Assembly: GCA_015069325.1 (NCBI GenBank)
Contig: SVIV01000001.1
Location: forward strand, 294,052-358,051
Direction: 5' to 3'
Length of the DNA: 64,000 bases
From: Clostridiales bacterium
GTDB lineage: Bacteria; Bacillota; Clostridia; Christensenellales; UBA1242
Made by a program: the position numbers and the translations under genes. The notes beneath the pieces are model-generated. The model was not told the DNA's origin, did not search any database, and worked only from the letters and a program-made list of their open reading frames with translations. Numbering within the stretch: position 1 is the first letter of the stretch; each line of letters opens with the position of its first letter. Below, in pieces: positions 63,893 to 64,000 of the stretch.

Positions 63893-64000
63893 TTACATAA
63901 TAGCCATTTTTCGTATTTGCTTGACTGCGTTTAAGAGCTTTTGTATGTCTGAGAAAGTGTTAAAGTAAGATAGTGAAGCTCTTACCGCACCTTGTTGTAA
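63893..64000 (-). CDS. C-terminal end of a cysteine desulfurase-like (class V aminotransferase) protein, partial
   Basis: On the minus strand the frame is open from the window edge and encodes 35 residues before TAA. The segment GAVRASLSYFNTFSDI followed by a helix (LLNAVKQI) matches the end of SufS/NifS-type class V aminotransferases, where V-R-x-S-x-x-x-Y-N-T is conserved. It is the last part of a gene convergent with pnp. The active-site lysine is outside the window, so the exact subtype is unknown. Confidence 0.65.
   Translation of the reverse strand, partial: LQQGAVRASLSYFNTFSDIQKLLNAVKQIRKMAIM

Overview
This AT-rich 64 kb window looks like chromosome of an uncultured, anaerobic, endospore-forming member of the Clostridia (Firmicutes). 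Anaerobic metabolism is indicated by pyruvate:ferredoxin oxidoreductase and rubrerythrin. Endospore formation is indicated by spoIIAA-spoIIAB-sigF, spoVAC-spoVAD-spoVAE and yunB. Gene order follows Firmicute blocks: ylxM-ffh-rpsP-khpA-rimM-trmD-rbgA, dnaG-rpoD and recJ-relA-hemZ. I see no prophage, insertion sequence, CRISPR array or rRNA. Sigma-A-type promoters are very regular, nearly all with 17-nt spacers, and most genes carry a strong GGAG-type ribosome binding site.

Layout. 1-5 kb: the tail of a patatin-like protein, a ComEC-type metallo-hydrolase, a shikimate-kinase-like protein without a P-loop, transketolase and an unrecognised cysteine-motif protein. 5-13.4 kb: a phosphodiesterase, then lepA-hemW and the ylxM-ffh to yraN translation/secretion operon, in which rplS is missing from its usual place. 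13.4-19 kb: a secreted BspA-like repeat protein, convergent nifJ, and truA. 19-26 kb: a short alanyl-tRNA synthetase, a DUF4097-like envelope protein, a YhaO/YhaN nuclease-ATPase pair and rubrerythrin. 26-32 kb: three tRNAs (Gly, Cys, Leu), NfeD-SPFH, a small membrane protein and an archaeal-type valyl-tRNA synthetase. 32-38 kb: a minus-strand operon of three ABC transporter genes, two of which form a heterodimeric exporter. 38-43.4 kb: a ten-fold 17-residue solenoid protein, a metal exporter, a Rho-like protein without a P-loop, lgt and a DivIVA-like protein. 43.4-46.2 kb: a GNAT acetyltransferase, six tRNAs, an orphan gene and an SDR. 46.3-51.6 kb: the sporulation block, interrupted by an antisense lipoprotein gene. 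51.7-64 kb: dnaG-rpoD-zinc ribbon gene, recJ-relA-hemZ, rpsO-pnp, and the tail of a cysteine desulfurase.

The main points of interest are several proteins that keep a family fold but appear to have lost an active site: the shikimate-kinase-like protein, the Rho-like protein, and the Rel hydrolase domain. Others are promoters that place the start codon at or within a few bases of the predicted +1 (lepA, truA, lgt and the gene at 1355), a 36-bp C-rich promoter cassette found at two unrelated loci, and a precisely periodic bactofilin-like solenoid. All functional calls come from reading the sequence; no database search was possible.
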